64,000 nucleotides of DNA from CAVXHQ01 sp963789535. Its GTDB lineage: Bacteria; Pseudomonadota; Alphaproteobacteria; Rhodobacterales; Rhodobacteraceae. Position numbers and translations under genes: made by a program. The notes under the pieces are model-generated. The model was not told the DNA's origin. It saw only the letters and a list, made by a program, of their open reading frames with translations, and did no database searches. Positions 27,117-35,708 of this stretch are shown here, one piece after another (the stretch's first letter is position 1; each line of letters opens with the position of its first letter). The stretch spans positions 558,001 to 622,000 of the forward strand of contig CAWBKU010000005.1 in the NCBI GenBank assembly GCA_963789535.1, read 5' to 3'.

Positions 27117-28442
27117 TTACGCCAAGACGACCTCGGCAGCGGCGGCAATGCGCAGCAGGTGCCCGTCGCGCCCCGGCGCACCGTTCAGCATGAGGCCGCA
27201 AGAGGGCGCGCCGGCGGGAAGCGAGAGCGCAGGCAGACCCATCAGGTTTGCCAGACGCGTATTGCGCAGGGTCTTGAGATTGCTCGATTTGTAATAGGCG
27301 TCGTCGGCGATCAGCCGCGCCAGTTTCGGCGGCAGCAGCGGCGCGGTCGGGCAGATCACGGCGTCATATCCGGCGGTGCGTGCGGCCCAGTCGCGGCGAT
27401 GGGCGCGCAGGGCGTCCCATGCGCGCAGATAGGTGGCGGCAGAAATCTCGCGGCCGGCACTCACCCGCTCGCGGATCTGGTGGAACATCGCGTCGGGGTC
27501 TGCCTCGACGCGAGGGCCCCAGAACGCCCAGGCCTCGCCCGCATAGAGCGTGGCCGACAGCGCATAGGCGTCCGTGACGAAGGGCACGTCGGCGGTCTCG
27601 ACGATGGCACCGGCCCGTTTCAGGGCGCCCACGGCATCCGCAAAGGCGGCGGCGGGCGCGTCTTCGACGTCCTCCATCAGGACGGTCCCGCAGATCAGGA
27701 ACCGCAGGCCGCGCAGGTCCGCGCCGCGCAGATCCACGGTCGGCCCGCCGAGGGCGGCAAAGGCAAGGGCCGCATCCTCGACGGTCCGGGCCAGTGGCCC
27801 GACGGTATCGAGCGAGGCGCAGAGCGGCACCGCGCCGGTCAGCGGCAGGACGCCATGTGTCGGCTTGAACCCCACGAGGTCGTTCCAGGCGGCGGGCAGG
27901 CGCACCGATCCGCCGGTGTCGGACCCGATGGCCAGGGGGGTCAATCCAAAGGCGACCGACGCGGCAGCCCCCGAAGACGATCCGCCGGGGACGGCCTCGG
28001 CGTCGTTCACGCAGGGCGGCGTCGCGGTGACGGGATTGTAGCCGAGACCGGAAAAAGCGATTTCCGACAGATGCGTCTTGCCGAGGCAGATCGTCCCCGC
28101 CTCGGTCGCGCGGCGCAGCACCTCGGCGTCACGGTCCGGCGTGCGTCCCTTCATCAGGGCGGTCCCCGCCTCGGTCGCGACGCCTGCGGTATCGAAGAGA
28201 TCCTTCCACGACACCGGCACCCCGTCGAGCGGCCCGCGGCGCAGGCCTGCGGTTGCGCGCTTTTCGGCGGCCTCCGCCTCGGCCAGCGCGCGGTCGGGCG
28301 TCATCCGGGCAAAGATGCGCGGCGCGAGGGGGTGGGCGTCGATAGCGGAAAGGAACCGCTCGGTCAGCGCGACCGGACCAACCTCACCCGCCGCGATCCC
28401 CCGCCCGAGGTCCGCCGCGCTCATCCCCTGCCAACCGTCCAT
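27117..28442 (-). CDS. Amidase signature family amidase
   Basis: The 441-aa hydrolase has the Ser-cisSer-Lys amidase core: VSWKDLFDTAG supplies the lysine, and GGSSSGAAASVAFG followed by GSDTGGSVRLPAAW supplies the serines. Family members act on aryl- or alkyl-amides including glutamyl-tRNA and indoleacetamide; the substrate here is unknown. No GatB/GatC neighbours are present, so it is not the Glu-tRNA amidotransferase. The start at 28442 is chosen; 28424 is also possible. It is divergent from the ubiH-like gene. Confidence 0.88.
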   Translation of the reverse strand: MDGWQGMSAADLGRGIAAGEVGPVALTERFLSAIDAHPLAPRIFARMTPDRALAEAEAAEKRATAGLRRGPLDGVPVSWKDLFDTAGVATEAGTALMKGRTPDRDAEVLRRATEAGTICLGKTHLSEIAFSGLGYNPVTATPPCVNDAEAVPGGSSSGAAASVAFGLTPLAIGSDTGGSVRLPAAWNDLVGFKPTHGVLPLTGAVPLCASLDTVGPLARTVEDAALAFAALGGPTVDLRGADLRGLRFLICGTVLMEDVEDAPAAAFADAVGALKRAGAIVETADVPFVTDAYALSATLYAGEAWAFWGPRVEADPDAMFHQIRERVSAGREISAATYLRAWDALRAHRRDWAARTAGYDAVICPTAPLLPPKLARLIADDAYYKSSNLKTLRNTRLANLMGLPALSLPAGAPSCGLMLNGAPGRDGHLLRIAAAAEVVLA

Positions 28443-28523
28443 GCCATTCCCCGCCCTGTCGCTCGGACGGTAGCGGCCAGCCGTCACATGGACAATCCCG
28501 CCCGGGCACGGCACTCACGGGGA

Positions 28524-29741
28524 ATGAACGCGCCGCACGACATCCTGATTACCGGCGGCGGCCTCGTCGGGCCGCTGATGGCGCTGGCCGCGTCCGAGGC
28601 GGGGCTGCGCGCCTGCGTGATCGACGCGCTGCCGCGCGAGACGCGGGCGGATCCGGCGTTCGACGGGCGCGCCTATGCGATGGCGCTGGCGTCCTGCCGG
28701 ATGCTGCGGGCGCTGGGCCTGTGGGAACGGTTGGAGCCCGACGCCCAGCCGATCCTCGACATCCGCGTCGCCGACGGGCGCGCGGGGACGGGGGCCACGT
28801 CGCCTGTCCTGCACTTCGATCATGCCGAGATCGAGGAAGGGCCGATGGGCCACATGATCGAGGACCGGCACCTGCGCGCAACCCTGCTCGACGCGATGGA
28901 CGCGGATCCGCGGGTCACGCATCTGGCGGGCGAGACGGTGGTGGCGCAGGACGTGCAGGCCGGGCACGTCGCGGTGACGCTGGCCGGCGGCGCACAGATG
29001 CGCGGCGCGTTGCTCGTCGGTGCGGACGGACGGCAAAGTGGCACGGCACTGCGCGCCGGGATCGCGCGGCGGGGCTGGGCCTACGATCAGGCCTCGGTCG
29101 TCTGCGCCGTGGCGCATGAACGATCGCACGAGGGCTGCGCGTGGCAGTTCTTCATGCCCGAGGGGCCGCTGGCGATCCTGCCCCTGAGCGGCGACCGCTC
29201 GGCGGTGGTCTGGTCGCAGGGGGCAGCGCGGGCCGAGGAGGTCATGGCGATGGACGAGGCCGCGTTTCTCGACGCTCTGCGGCCCGCGTTCGGGAGTTTT
29301 CTGGGAGAGATTTCGCTGGTCGGCGAACGCTATCGCTATCCGCTCGGTCTGTCGCTGGCCGAGGATTTCGTGGCGCCGCGCGTGGCGCTGACCGGGGATG
29401 CGGCGCATGGCGTGCATCCGATCGCGGGACAGGGCCTGAACGCAGGCCTGCGCGACGTGGCGGCGCTGGCGCATGTGGCGCGGGACGCGCGGATGCGGGG
29501 CGAGGATGTGGGCGGGCCGCAGGCGCTGGCGCGCTATCAGGCATGGCGGCGGTTCGACACAGCCTCGCTGGGGGCTGCGACGGACATCTTCAATCGACTG
29601 TTTTCGAACGATAATCCGCTGTTGCGGCTGGTCCGTGGCGCGGGTCTCGGTGTGGTCGCGGCCGCACCTGCGCTGCGCCGGACCTTCATCCGCGAGGCGG
29701 CGGGCCTCACCGGGGATCTGCCCCGCCTGATGCAGGGCTAA
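28524..29741 (+). CDS. UbiH/UbiF/COQ6 family FAD-dependent hydroxylase
   Basis: The 405-aa monooxygenase has the FAD-binding DILITGGGLVGPLMALAAS motif at the N-terminus, the GADGRQSGTALRAGI middle motif and ALTGDAAHGVHPIAGQGLNAGLRD, all diagnostic of the ubiquinone-biosynthesis hydroxylase group. It probably hydroxylates the ubiquinone ring; which carbon cannot be told. The stop overlaps the convergent Trm112 gene by two bases beyond its own stop. Confidence 0.9.
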   Translation: MNAPHDILITGGGLVGPLMALAASEAGLRACVIDALPRETRADPAFDGRAYAMALASCRMLRALGLWERLEPDAQPILDIRVADGRAGTGATSPVLHFDHAEIEEGPMGHMIEDRHLRATLLDAMDADPRVTHLAGETVVAQDVQAGHVAVTLAGGAQMRGALLVGADGRQSGTALRAGIARRGWAYDQASVVCAVAHERSHEGCAWQFFMPEGPLAILPLSGDRSAVVWSQGAARAEEVMAMDEAAFLDALRPAFGSFLGEISLVGERYRYPLGLSLAEDFVAPRVALTGDAAHGVHPIAGQGLNAGLRDVAALAHVARDARMRGEDVGGPQALARYQAWRRFDTASLGAATDIFNRLFSNDNPLLRLVRGAGLGVVAAAPALRRTFIREAAGLTGDLPRLMQG

Positions 29742-29920
29742 TCGTCGAGCGTCCGCGCCTCGTCGACGAGCATCACCGGGATACCACCGCGGATCGGATA
29801 GGCGAGGCCCGCCGACTTGCTCACCAGTTCCTGACGTTCGGCGTCATAGCGCAGGGTGCCGCGGGTTTCGGGGCAGACCAGCGCCTCGAGCATCCGGGGG
29901 TCGAAGCCGTGCTCGTTCAC
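29738..29920 (-). CDS. Trm112/YcaR family small protein
   Basis: This 60-aa protein matches the Trm112/UPF0434 family: MLEALVCPETRGTLRYD, then LVSKSAGLAYPIRGGIPVMLVDEAR. The start codon is GTG (29918-29920), which overlaps the TGA of the upstream LON-domain gene, so translation is coupled. Family members act as small partners of methyltransferases; the partner here is unknown. The usual CPxC metal site is partly lost (CPETRG). Confidence 0.88.
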   Translation of the reverse strand: MNEHGFDPRMLEALVCPETRGTLRYDAERQELVSKSAGLAYPIRGGIPVMLVDEARTLDD

Positions 29921-30555
29921 TGCATCACCTCCTCATCGCCACCGCGCAGCGCGAACTCGATCAGCGTCACCAGCGTTTCGCGACGGGTCTCGAGGGAGGG
30001 GGCCTCCAGCAGCGCCTGCTTGTCCTCGGGCTCGAACGGGCAGAGCATCGACAGTGAATTTATCATCAGCTCGGTTTCGGCGTCCTTCAGCGAATCCCAG
30101 TCGGTCGACAGGCCCTGATCCTCGAAGAACCGGCCGAGCAGCTTCATGAACTTGTTGCGGTCGAAACCCTTGTCCTCTTCGGTCGGGCCGAGGTCGCGGT
30201 CGAACCCGTCCCAGCCCACCTTGGCCCGGCGATAGGCGGTGAACCCGTCGACCTCACCCGCGACGCGGAACCGCGAGATACCCGACAGGGTAATCATGTA
30301 ACGCCCGTCCTCGGTCTCGGAAAACGCCGTCACCCGCCCGGCGCAGCCGATCGCGTGCAGCTTGCCGGGGCTGCCGGGGGCGTCATAGGGCTGGATCATG
30401 CCGACGAGGCGTTCCCGCGTCTTGAGCACGTCGTCGAGCATCGCGAGATAGCGCGGCTCGAACAGATGCAGCGGCAGCCGGGCGCGCGGCAAGAGCAGGG
30501 CACCGGGCAGCGGAAAGATCGGGATGGTGTCTGGCAGGTCGGCGGAATGTATCAT
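29917..30555 (-). CDS. LON peptidase substrate-binding domain protein
   Basis: The 212-aa protein is an isolated Lon N-terminal domain: IPIFPLPGALLLPRARLPLHLFEPRYLAMLDDVL at the start and IGCAGRVTAFSETEDGRYMITLSGISRFRV in the middle. There is no ATPase or protease domain, so it is not a Lon protease. Function is unknown. It lies between the thioredoxin-TPR gene and Trm112. Confidence 0.9.
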   Translation of the reverse strand: MIHSADLPDTIPIFPLPGALLLPRARLPLHLFEPRYLAMLDDVLKTRERLVGMIQPYDAPGSPGKLHAIGCAGRVTAFSETEDGRYMITLSGISRFRVAGEVDGFTAYRRAKVGWDGFDRDLGPTEEDKGFDRNKFMKLLGRFFEDQGLSTDWDSLKDAETELMINSLSMLCPFEPEDKQALLEAPSLETRRETLVTLIEFALRGGDEEVMQ

Positions 30556-30610
30556 GACAAGGGACGTAGGACGCGGCGCGGGCGGGTAAATACCCCCCCG
30601 CGCGAAGACA

Positions 30611-31543
30611 TCAGACGAAGATCATCGACGACAGGCGCCGCCGACCGGCGAGGACCACGGGATCCTTGGCCGGCAGAGCGTCGAAGATCTGAAAGAGCTG
30701 CGCCTTGGCCGCGCCCTCGTTCCACTCCCGGTCGCGACGGAAGAGGTCGAGGAGGTGGTCGACGGCCTCTCCACTCTCGCCCTTGGCGTGCAGCGCGATG
30801 GCGAGGTCGAGGCGGGCCTGATGGTCGTCGGGGTCTGCCGCGACGGCGGCGGCGAGGTCGGCGACGGGTCCGGCATTCGCCGCAGCCCTGGCGAGCGCGA
30901 GTTGCGCGTGCACGGCGTCGAGGTCGGGCGCCGAGGCGATGGCGGCGGGCGCGCCGTTCAGGATCGCCTCGGCCTGATCGAGGTCGCCCAGCGCGATGGA
31001 GCAGCGGACGAGCCCCGCGTAGGCGGCGGCGTTCTCGGGCTCTTCGGTCAGGACCGCGGCAAAGGTCTCGGCGGCGCCGGTGGCGTCGCCCTCGGCAAGC
31101 ATCGCCTCGGCGGCGGCGACCGCCTCGGCCAGCCCCTCGTCCTCGGCGCCGGGCCCCATCGCGGCGATCTTGGCCACGAATTCGTTCACCTGGCTGGGCG
31201 GCAGGGCGCCCTGAAATCCGTCGACTGGCTGGCCCTGCCAGAACGCATAGACGGTGGGGATCGACTGCACCTGCAACTGCCCCGCATAGCCGGGGTTCTT
31301 GTCGACGTCGATCTTGACCAGCCGCACCGCCCCCTTGGCGGCGGTGACGGCGGCCTCGATGGCGGGGCCGAGCGTCTTGCACGGGCCGCACCACGTCGCC
31401 CAGAAATCGACGATGACGGGGACGGTCTTCGACATCTCGACGACGTCGGCGATGAACGTCTTGTCTGTGCCGTCGACGATGAGGTCGGCGGCGTTGTCGG
31501 TCGGCGAGGAGGCCGCCTTCGGGGTCGTGCCAAGCTCGATCAT
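30611..31543 (-). CDS. Thioredoxin-TPR protein (CnoX/YbbN-like chaperedoxin)
   Basis: The 310-aa protein has a thioredoxin domain (residues 20-130) with active site WATWCGPCK, cysteines 52 and 55, then an Ala-rich helical TPR region. This matches CnoX/YbbN. In other alphaproteobacteria the CXXC form is redox-active, unlike the E. coli protein; that is family knowledge. I chose the start at 31543 because AGGAGA lies upstream at good spacing; the frame is open to 31696. It is the first gene of a run with the LON and Trm112 genes. Confidence 0.88.
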   Translation of the reverse strand: MIELGTTPKAASSPTDNAADLIVDGTDKTFIADVVEMSKTVPVIVDFWATWCGPCKTLGPAIEAAVTAAKGAVRLVKIDVDKNPGYAGQLQVQSIPTVYAFWQGQPVDGFQGALPPSQVNEFVAKIAAMGPGAEDEGLAEAVAAAEAMLAEGDATGAAETFAAVLTEEPENAAAYAGLVRCSIALGDLDQAEAILNGAPAAIASAPDLDAVHAQLALARAAANAGPVADLAAAVAADPDDHQARLDLAIALHAKGESGEAVDHLLDLFRRDREWNEGAAKAQLFQIFDALPAKDPVVLAGRRRLSSMIFV

Positions 31544-31624
31544 CGCGGGTCTCCTGTCGGGGTCGGGGTCTATATGTGCAATTGTGCGGGCCGCGCCAAG
31601 GGGGCGTGGCGCCCAGTGATGGGT

Positions 31625-31664
31625 CCGGATGCCTCCGGCGGGAGTTTTTGGAGCAAGAAAAAGG
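31625..31664. repeat. CCTCCGGCGGGAG-T5 intergenic element
   Basis: CTCC-GGCG-GGAG followed by five Ts forms a small hairpin with a T-run, 12-50 bp past the xthA stop. I recall very similar CCTCCGGCGGGAGT elements near many gene ends in Rhodobacteraceae genomes. That recall is not checked here, and only one copy was noticed in this window. Confidence 0.4.
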
Positions 31665-31676
31665 CGGGGCGGGGCG

Positions 31677-32465
31677 TCAGAGATCAAATGTGGCAAGCAC
31701 GGGGGCGTGGTCGCTGGGGCCGTCCCAGCCGCGGACGGGACGCAGGATTTGGCTGGAATGGGCGGCGCTCGCGATGTCGGGCGTTGCCCAGAGGTGGTCG
31801 AGGCGGCGGCCCTTGTCGGCGGCGTCCCAGTCGGGCGAGCGGTAGGACCACCACGAATAGAGGTTGCCCGCCGGAATGTCGGCGCGGGTCACGTCGACCC
31901 AGGCGCCCGCGTCCTGCACCTGTGCCAGGTGCTCGACCTCGACGGGGGTGTGGCTCACCACCTTGAGGAGTTTCTTGTGGTCCCAGACGTCGTCCTCGCG
32001 CGGGGCGATGTTCAGATCCCCGACGAGGATGGCGCGGGTCGGGGCGTCGCTGTGAAAGTGGTCGCGCATGTCGGTGAGGAAGTCGAGCTTCTGGCCGAAT
32101 TTAACGTTGCGGTCCCGGTCGGGCTCGTCGCCACCGGCGGGCACGTAGAAATTGTGCACGGTGACGCCGTTCGGCAGGCGGGCGGCGATGTGGCGGGCAT
32201 GGCCGAGACGCGCGAAATCGTGGGCCGCGACCTCCTCGAGCGGGAGTTTCGACAGGATCGCGACGCCGTTGTAGCCCTTGTCGCCGCGCGCGACCATGTG
32301 GCTGTAGCCGAGCTGCGTGAACAGCTCGCGCGGGATCTTGTCGACGGGCGACTTGCATTCCTGAAGGCAGAGCACGTCCGGCGCCGCCTCGGTCATCAGG
32401 CGGCCGACCAGGGCCTCGCGCAGACGGACCGAGTTGATGTTCCAGGTGGCGAGGGTGAAGGGCAT
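31677..32465 (-). CDS. xthA: Exodeoxyribonuclease III
   Basis: The 262-aa AP endonuclease/3'-5' exonuclease acts in base excision repair. Motifs are ATWNINSVRLR, CLQECK (metal-binding Glu), GYNGVAILSK, VGDLNIAPREDDVWD and the C-terminal RLDHLWATPD with GPSDHAPV, giving the catalytic Asp-His pair. Length is normal. No partner gene is coupled to it. Confidence 0.95.
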   Translation of the reverse strand: MPFTLATWNINSVRLREALVGRLMTEAAPDVLCLQECKSPVDKIPRELFTQLGYSHMVARGDKGYNGVAILSKLPLEEVAAHDFARLGHARHIAARLPNGVTVHNFYVPAGGDEPDRDRNVKFGQKLDFLTDMRDHFHSDAPTRAILVGDLNIAPREDDVWDHKKLLKVVSHTPVEVEHLAQVQDAGAWVDVTRADIPAGNLYSWWSYRSPDWDAADKGRRLDHLWATPDIASAAHSSQILRPVRGWDGPSDHAPVLATFDL

Positions 32466-32512
32466 GGCACGGCTCCGGGTTTGGCGATGGCGGCACCCTA
32501 TGCCGGACAGGC

Positions 32513-32541
32513 AAAAGGGGCCATCCCTGCGGCGGCCCCTT
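32513..32541 (-). terminator. Intrinsic terminator of the 108-aa secreted protein gene
   Basis: On the minus strand AAGGGGCC (32541-32534) pairs with GGCCCCTT (32522-32515) across an 11-base loop and runs into TTTTGCC. It is about 95 bp past the stop of the gene at 32634. Confidence 0.7.
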
Positions 32542-32633
32542 GCCCGTTTTACGCAATTGACCGCGCCCGTGGCGGGGCGCGGCCGGCGTCGTGATGAAAT
32601 GCGTCGTGCGGCCCCGCAGGGTCGACCGGACCC

Positions 32634-32960
32634 TTACGGATTGATCGTGTAGGTGCCGATGTTGCAGATGTTGATGACGTCCGTATAGACCTGACCGGTC
32701 GTGAATTCGAACCGGAAGTCGTACATGCAGTTGTAGACGTTGCGGATCGTGATGTCGAAATACTGGCCGTTGTTCAGCACGCGGTTGCCGAGCAGGTCGT
32801 TCTCCCAACTGTTGTTGGTCGTATCGGATGCGAACAGCGTGTAGAGCGTCGTGCCCGAGCGGTTCAGGACGCGGATCTGCTGGGTCGTCTGGGCGGCCAC
32901 GGCGCTTGCCATCAGGGCGGCGACGGCGGTGGCGGCAGCAAGTTTGAATACCGTCTTCAT
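32634..32960 (-). CDS. Small secreted protein of unknown function
   Basis: The 108-aa product has a clear signal peptide (MKTVFKLAAATAVAALMASAVAAQ). The mature part is about 84 residues, beta-rich, with two cysteines (YNCMYDFRF and NICNIGTY) that could form a disulfide, and the patterns SWENDLLGNRVLNNGQYFDI. I recognise a look common to small Rhodobacteraceae periplasmic proteins but no function. GGAGGA lies upstream of the ATG, and a terminator follows, so it is a single-gene unit. Confidence 0.75.
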   Translation of the reverse strand: MKTVFKLAAATAVAALMASAVAAQTTQQIRVLNRSGTTLYTLFASDTTNNSWENDLLGNRVLNNGQYFDITIRNVYNCMYDFRFEFTTGQVYTDVINICNIGTYTINP

Positions 32961-33375
32961 TTCGTAACTTCCTCCGTTGAAACCGGAATAAAAAATCCGG
33001 GGTTTGATGGGTCAGACTTTAGACAATCGTTGTCGCGGCGCAAATGACAATTCCGGTCATCCATACTTTTGGACGCGCTGGCGTGGCAAAACCTTGGGCC
33101 AATCCGGTTGCTTTGGCCAAAAAGTTCGTTTCCCGGCCACATTCGGGTGCCGCCGGGCGAATCGCCATGCAGGCCGGAAAAAAGCCCGGAGCACCTTTCG
33201 GCGTCCGGGCAAGTCCAACAGGGAGGGTTGCAGCATGACCGAGCTGCCGGCGGCTTGCAGGTGAAACACCGGAAAGGGGGAGGGAGTTCCCGGGGTTTCG
33301 CCCGGCGATCTCATCCATAGCTGGACGGTGCGGCAACGGTATGGCGAGGACGTGTCGCGCCCCGTCGGCGTGCGG
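32961..33375. other. 415-bp non-coding region between the secreted-protein gene and the response regulator
   Basis: The left part (32961-33075) is A/T-rich and must hold the minus-strand promoter of the 108-aa gene; TTGTCA with a 17-base spacer to ATTGTC is a weak candidate. GGCCAA...TTGGCC near 33096-33117 is an inverted repeat. A terminator lies at 33178-33210. Nothing in 33211-33375 looks coding; it may be 3' UTR or a small RNA. Confidence 0.5.
33178..33210 (-). terminator. Intrinsic terminator on the minus strand
   Basis: Read on the minus strand, GCCCGGA (33210-33204) and TCCGGGC (33190-33184) form a perfect 7-bp stem with a 13-base loop, followed by six Ts. It is 165 bp beyond the stop of the response regulator, the nearest upstream gene on that strand. 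Confidence 0.7.
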
Positions 33376-34062
33376 TCAGGCGACGAGCCGGTAGCCGCCC
33401 TGTTCGGTCACGAGGAGGCGCGCGTTCGAGGGGTCGGGCTCGATCTTCTGGCGCAGGCGGTAGATGTGCGTCTCGAGGGTGTGGGTCGTGACACCTGCGT
33501 TATAGCCCCAGACCTCGTGCAGCAGGACGTCGCGCGGCACCACGCCGTCGGTGGCCCGGTAGAGGTATTTGAGGATGTTGGTCTCTTTCTCGGTCAGGCG
33601 CACCTTCTTGTCGTCCTCGGTCAGCAGCATCTTCTGCGCCGGTTTGAAGGTATAGGGGCCAAGCTGGAAGATCGCGTCCTCGGATTGCTCGTGCGTGCGC
33701 AGTTGCGCGCGGATACGGGCGAGCAGGACCGGGAACTTGAACGGTTTGGTGACATAATCGTTGGCGCCCGCGTCGAGGCCGAGGATGGTGTCGCTATCGC
33801 TGTCATGGCCGGTCAGCATCAGGATCGGGCATTTCACGCCCTGCTTGCGCATCACCCGGCAGAGTTCGCGGCCATCGGTGTCGGGCAGGCCCACGTCGAG
33901 GATCACGAGGTCATAGAGCGCCTCCTTGGCGCGGGCCAGCGCATCGTGGCCGTCGCCCGCCTCGAAGACGTCGAAATCCTCGGTCATGACGAGCTGCTCG
34001 CTCAGCGCCTCGCGCAGGTCTTCGTCGTCGTCGACGAGCAGGATTTTCTTGAGCTGGGCCAT
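33376..34062 (-). CDS. OmpR/PhoB-family response regulator (orphan)
   Basis: The 228-aa protein has an N-terminal receiver with acidic pocket LLVDDDED (residues 8-15), phospho-acceptor Asp56 in LVILDVGLP, Thr84 and Lys106 (YVTKPF). The C-terminal winged helix has VRLTEKETNILKYLYRA and THTLETHIYRLRQKIE, the OmpR recognition helix. I chose the start at 34062 (MAQLKKILLVDDD). No histidine kinase gene is in the window. The target genes are unknown. Confidence 0.92.
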   Translation of the reverse strand: MAQLKKILLVDDDEDLREALSEQLVMTEDFDVFEAGDGHDALARAKEALYDLVILDVGLPDTDGRELCRVMRKQGVKCPILMLTGHDSDSDTILGLDAGANDYVTKPFKFPVLLARIRAQLRTHEQSEDAIFQLGPYTFKPAQKMLLTEDDKKVRLTEKETNILKYLYRATDGVVPRDVLLHEVWGYNAGVTTHTLETHIYRLRQKIEPDPSNARLLVTEQGGYRLVA

Positions 34063-34226
34063 GGGTGTGCCTCCGGTTCGGTTGCAACAGAGATGTGGCT
34101 CAGTCACGGTTGCGGCAAGTTTTCGGGAGCCGCCCTCACGGCGTCGTGTGGTGGGGCGCGGGAAATGTTTCAATTGCCCACGAATGGGGCTAGCGCTGCG
34201 GGCGGTTCCGAACGGTATTGTAACAC

Positions 34227-35348
34227 ATGACACGTGACCCCGACCCCGATCCCGGCCCTGACCAAGGAAGTCTGGCACCCGATGCCGCACAACGGCTGGC
34301 GCGCGCGCGGGCGGACCTTCGGATCGGCGTGCCGGTGGTGATCGCGGCGGCGGCGGGGCATGTCGTGGCACTGGCCGCCGAAACGGCGACGGCGGCGCGG
34401 TTGTCGGCGTTGCGGGCGCTGGGGCCGGTCGCCCTCGCCATCACCGGACGACGGGCGGCAACGCTCAAGGCGCGGGCCTATGACGGCGATCTGGCGCGGA
34501 TATTGGTGCCGAGCGACGCGGACCTTCGCTGGGTGCAGGCGATCGCCGATCCGGCGGACGATCTGCGTGCGCCGATGAAGGGGCCGCTGGTCTCGCTGCG
34601 GGACGATGACGCCGCGGGCGCGCGGGCGGCCATCGCGCTGACCAAGGCGGCACGGCTCTTGCCGGCGGCGCTGGTGGTGACGGTCGCCGACGGGGCGGCG
34701 CTGGCGTTGCGATCCGGGCTGACGCAGGTGCGGGCCGAGGATGCCGGGGCGGCGCCGTCCATCGGTCTGTCGCCGGTGATCTCGGCCCGGGTGCCGCTGG
34801 CGGTGTCAGAGGCCGGGCGGCTGCACGTCTTTCGTCCCGAGGACGGCGGCGAGGAGCATTATGCCGTCGAGATCGGCCATCCGGACCGCGACGCGCCGGT
34901 GCTGGTGCGGCTGCATTCGGCCTGTTTTACCGGCGATCTGCTGGAAAGCCTGAAGTGCGACTGCGGCCCGCAGTTGCGCGCCGCCCTGGCGCAGATGGGC
35001 GCCGAGGGGGCGGGGGTGCTGCTCTATCTCAACCAGGAGGGGCGGGGGATTGGCCTCGCCAACAAGATGCGCGCCTATTCCTTGCAGGATCAGGGGTTCG
35101 ATACCGTCGAGGCGAACCACCGCCTCGGATTCGAGGACGACGAGCGCGATTTCCGCCTTGGCGCCGACATGCTGCGCAGACTCGGCTTTTCACGGGTGCG
35201 GCTGATGACCAACAACCCCGCCAAGGTCGCGCGCCTCGAGGGCTGCGGCATCGCCGTGACCGAACGGGTGCCGCTCCGGGTGGGCGAGACGGCGCAGAAC
35301 CGTGACTACCTCGCCGTGAAGGCGGCAAAGTCGGGGCATATCCTGTAG
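34227..35348 (+). CDS. ribA: GTP cyclohydrolase II with degenerate RibB-like N-terminal domain
   Basis: The 373-aa enzyme starts riboflavin synthesis by opening GTP. The C-terminal 200 residues carry VRLHSACFTGDLLESLKCDCGPQL with the three zinc cysteines, YLNQEGRGIGLANKMRAY with the catalytic residues and LMTNNPAKVARLEGCGI. The first about 165 residues resemble a 3,4-dihydroxybutanone phosphate synthase fold (ALAAETATAARLSALRALG) but lack its DRENEGD and RHGHTP-type motifs, so that activity is not expected. It converges on the next gene with 6 bp between stops. Confidence 0.92.
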   Translation: MTRDPDPDPGPDQGSLAPDAAQRLARARADLRIGVPVVIAAAAGHVVALAAETATAARLSALRALGPVALAITGRRAATLKARAYDGDLARILVPSDADLRWVQAIADPADDLRAPMKGPLVSLRDDDAAGARAAIALTKAARLLPAALVVTVADGAALALRSGLTQVRAEDAGAAPSIGLSPVISARVPLAVSEAGRLHVFRPEDGGEEHYAVEIGHPDRDAPVLVRLHSACFTGDLLESLKCDCGPQLRAALAQMGAEGAGVLLYLNQEGRGIGLANKMRAYSLQDQGFDTVEANHRLGFEDDERDFRLGADMLRRLGFSRVRLMTNNPAKVARLEGCGIAVTERVPLRVGETAQNRDYLAVKAAKSGHIL

Positions 35349-35354
35349 GGTGCG

Positions 35355-35708
35355 CTAGAACACCAGCGCCAGGCCCGTCACCACGAACCCCACGCCGAAG
35401 ATCTTGCGCGCGTCCAGCGTCTCGCCCAGCCAGAGGGCCAAGCCGAGCACGAGGAGCGTTTCGATGGCGAGGATGAAGACATAGCCGGAACTCAGTTCCA
35501 TCCGGCGCAGGATCGCGACCTCGGTCACGATGGCGAGGGCAAAGCCGCCCGCGATCAGGCCCATCGCCGACCCGGTCGCGAGCGTCGAATAGAGCTTCAT
35601 CCCGTAGGCGGCGACGGCATAGCCGAGCGCGCAGAACAGAAGGAGGGCGATGAGACGCAAGGGGGAGTGAAGAAGCCCGGACCCGCCGGGCAGGGATAAA
35701 TCCGACAT
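35355..35708 (-). CDS. Small four-helix membrane protein (SMR/EamA-like)
   Basis: The 117-aa protein has four predicted membrane helices (about residues 17-37, 44-64, 72-90, 97-116) and the pattern GYAVAAYGMKLY, GLIAGGFALAIVTEVAIL and FGVGFVVTGLALVF typical of drug/metabolite-transporter half proteins. The SMR-type glutamate is not clearly placed, so transport is only a possibility. It is single, converging on ribA. Confidence 0.65.
   Translation of the reverse strand: MSDLSLPGGSGLLHSPLRLIALLLFCALGYAVAAYGMKLYSTLATGSAMGLIAGGFALAIVTEVAILRRMELSSGYVFILAIETLLVLGLALWLGETLDARKIFGVGFVVTGLALVF

Noticed and set aside
28524..29741. Longer start for the UbiH-like gene, from 27108
   Set aside because: The upstream part is antisense to the amidase gene. 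The FAD-binding motif begins at once after the ATG at 28524.
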